Shown here: positions 63,215 through 64,000 of the stretch, piece by piece
Layout of the letters: every line of letters starts with the position of its first letter
How positions within the stretch are numbered: position 1 is the first letter of the stretch
Origin: Hydractinia symbiolongicarpus
Lineage: Eukaryota > Cnidaria > Hydrozoa > Anthoathecata > Hydractiniidae
Length of the DNA stretch: 64,000 nt
Assembly (NCBI RefSeq): GCF_029227915.1
Contig: NC_079880.1
Coordinates: forward strand, 17,938,001 to 18,002,000
Reading direction: 5' to 3'
The notes under the pieces: generated by a model
Told to the model about the DNA's origin: nothing
The model's database searches: none
Seen by the model: the letters and a program-made list of their open reading frames with translations, nothing else
Program-made: the position numbers and the translations under genes

Positions 63215-64000
63215 TCCACAAATCATCATTCATCATCATTCTCGGCTTAACGTCCGTTTTCCATGCTAGCATGGGTTGGACGGGGTATATTAATGACCCT
63301 CTTCCAATCTGATCTAGACTGTGTTAGATCTAAACTCAACTTCCTCTGTATCAAGTCTGTCCTTATAACCTCCTGCCAAGTCTTTCTCGGTCTGCCTCTG
63401 GGCTTTGCCCCAGGAACTATCAAGTCACTACACTTTCTTATCCAATTATCCTCCTCCATTCTTTCCAAGTGCCCCAACCAATTCAATCTTCTTATATGGA
63501 TAACATCTTTAATACTACGGAGACTTAGCCTGCTTCTTAGCTCATCTGAACTCTTTCTGTCTCTCAGACTGGCGTTACACATCCACCTAACCATTCTCAT
63601 ATCATTCCTTTTTAAACGGTCAAGATCTTCCTGCTTCACTGCCCATGTCTCACTACCGTACAACATAACACTTCTTGCACAGGCCTCATACAACCTACCT
63701 TTTACCTCAATTGACAGGACTCTTCTAGTCAACAAAGGAAGTAACTCTCTGAACTTTTTCCAAGCAGAACCTATCCTGTAAGTAACACTTCTTCCAACAC
63801 CCCCTTCACTGCCCAACATATCACCTAAGTAACAGAAGTTCTCAACTATCTCCAACGAGCCACTGTTGTACACCATTAAAGCTGGAAATACTTCATTCTC
63901 CATAATCTTACCTTTGTAACGCTTGCATACAAACTGAATGTCAGCTCTCAACCTTCCACTAATACTACTGCACTTTTTATGTACCCAATGCTTGCAAGTC
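63215..64000 (-). mobile_element. LINE (non-LTR retrotransposon), 3' end
   Basis: The minus strand from the right edge to 63247 encodes the C-terminal part of a LINE ORF2: SLEIVENFCYLGDMLGSEG, YEACARSVMLYGSETWAVK, then MVRWMCNASLRDRKSSDELR and RRLNWLGHLERMEEDNW and GAKPRGRPRKTW. The reverse-transcriptase catalytic core lies outside the window. The element ends with a short TGA-type microsatellite tail (63215-63240), a usual 3' end. No stop interrupts the 234 codons. Confidence 0.88.

Noticed and set aside
63263-63781. 172-codon plus-strand ORF at the right end
   Set aside because: Antisense of the LINE ORF2, which shows the family motifs.
1-64000. CRISPR array or bacterial defence system
   Set aside because: No regularly spaced identical repeats with unique spacers; tandem arrays here have no spacers, and the gene content is eukaryotic mobile DNA.

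Overview
This window is eukaryotic genomic DNA dominated by mobile elements. No ribosomal, bacterial or CRISPR features were seen. AT-rich spacers, tRNA-derived SINEs, a BEL/Pao retrotransposon, a Mutator-like transposase, a LINE and two Polinton/Maverick (adintovirus-like) elements point to an aquatic invertebrate. The gene families recognised fit a cnidarian best, but that is inference, not proof.

Region 1 (1-10953) is Polinton element 1, whose left end lies outside the window. It reads: end of the major capsid protein, packaging ATPase, four small membrane or coiled-coil genes, a membrane protein gene on the minus strand broken by an amber codon, a helical membrane protein, a frameshifted retrovirus-type integrase, a SAP protein, a SAP-repeat-RING protein, and a protein-primed family B DNA polymerase that is broken and loses its C-terminus at a junction with host repeats. 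The RING has the exact metal-ligand spacing of the MDM2/MDMX type and is the most striking gene here. Perfect palindromes sit just after genes and look like transcript-end signals.

Region 2 (12117-25380) is a second, complete but heavily decayed Polinton of another lineage, bounded by 170-bp terminal inverted repeats and inserted in a dispersed repeat (an unoccupied paralogue lies next door). It holds a different polymerase (interrupted by a reverse-transcriptase fragment), an HNH-like gene, ATPase and integrase remnants, a capsid gene, an in-frame chimera of two structural genes, SAP, zinc-ribbon and DUF4116 genes, and a 0.7-kb inverted-repeat transposon with a polyglutamine ORF.

Region 3 (25381-53000) is a mosaic of repeats: a repeat family rich in TGACGTCA sites, a 2-3 kb repeat family (here called X) in direct and inverted copies, three copies of a tRNA-derived SINE, a small inverted-repeat transposon, a young BEL/Pao element (30582-37993) with nearly identical LTRs, and a Mutator-like transposase pseudogene split by a SINE.

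Region 4 (53000-64000) has the only likely host genes: a decayed multicopy gene around 54.6-55.9 kb, and on the minus strand three exons of a thioredoxin-fold protein ending in KVEL. The intron between two of those exons is filled by a 43-bp minisatellite whose every unit carries a 5' splice-donor sequence. A possible cysteine-rich terminal exon lies near 62.7-62.9 kb, and a LINE runs off the right edge.
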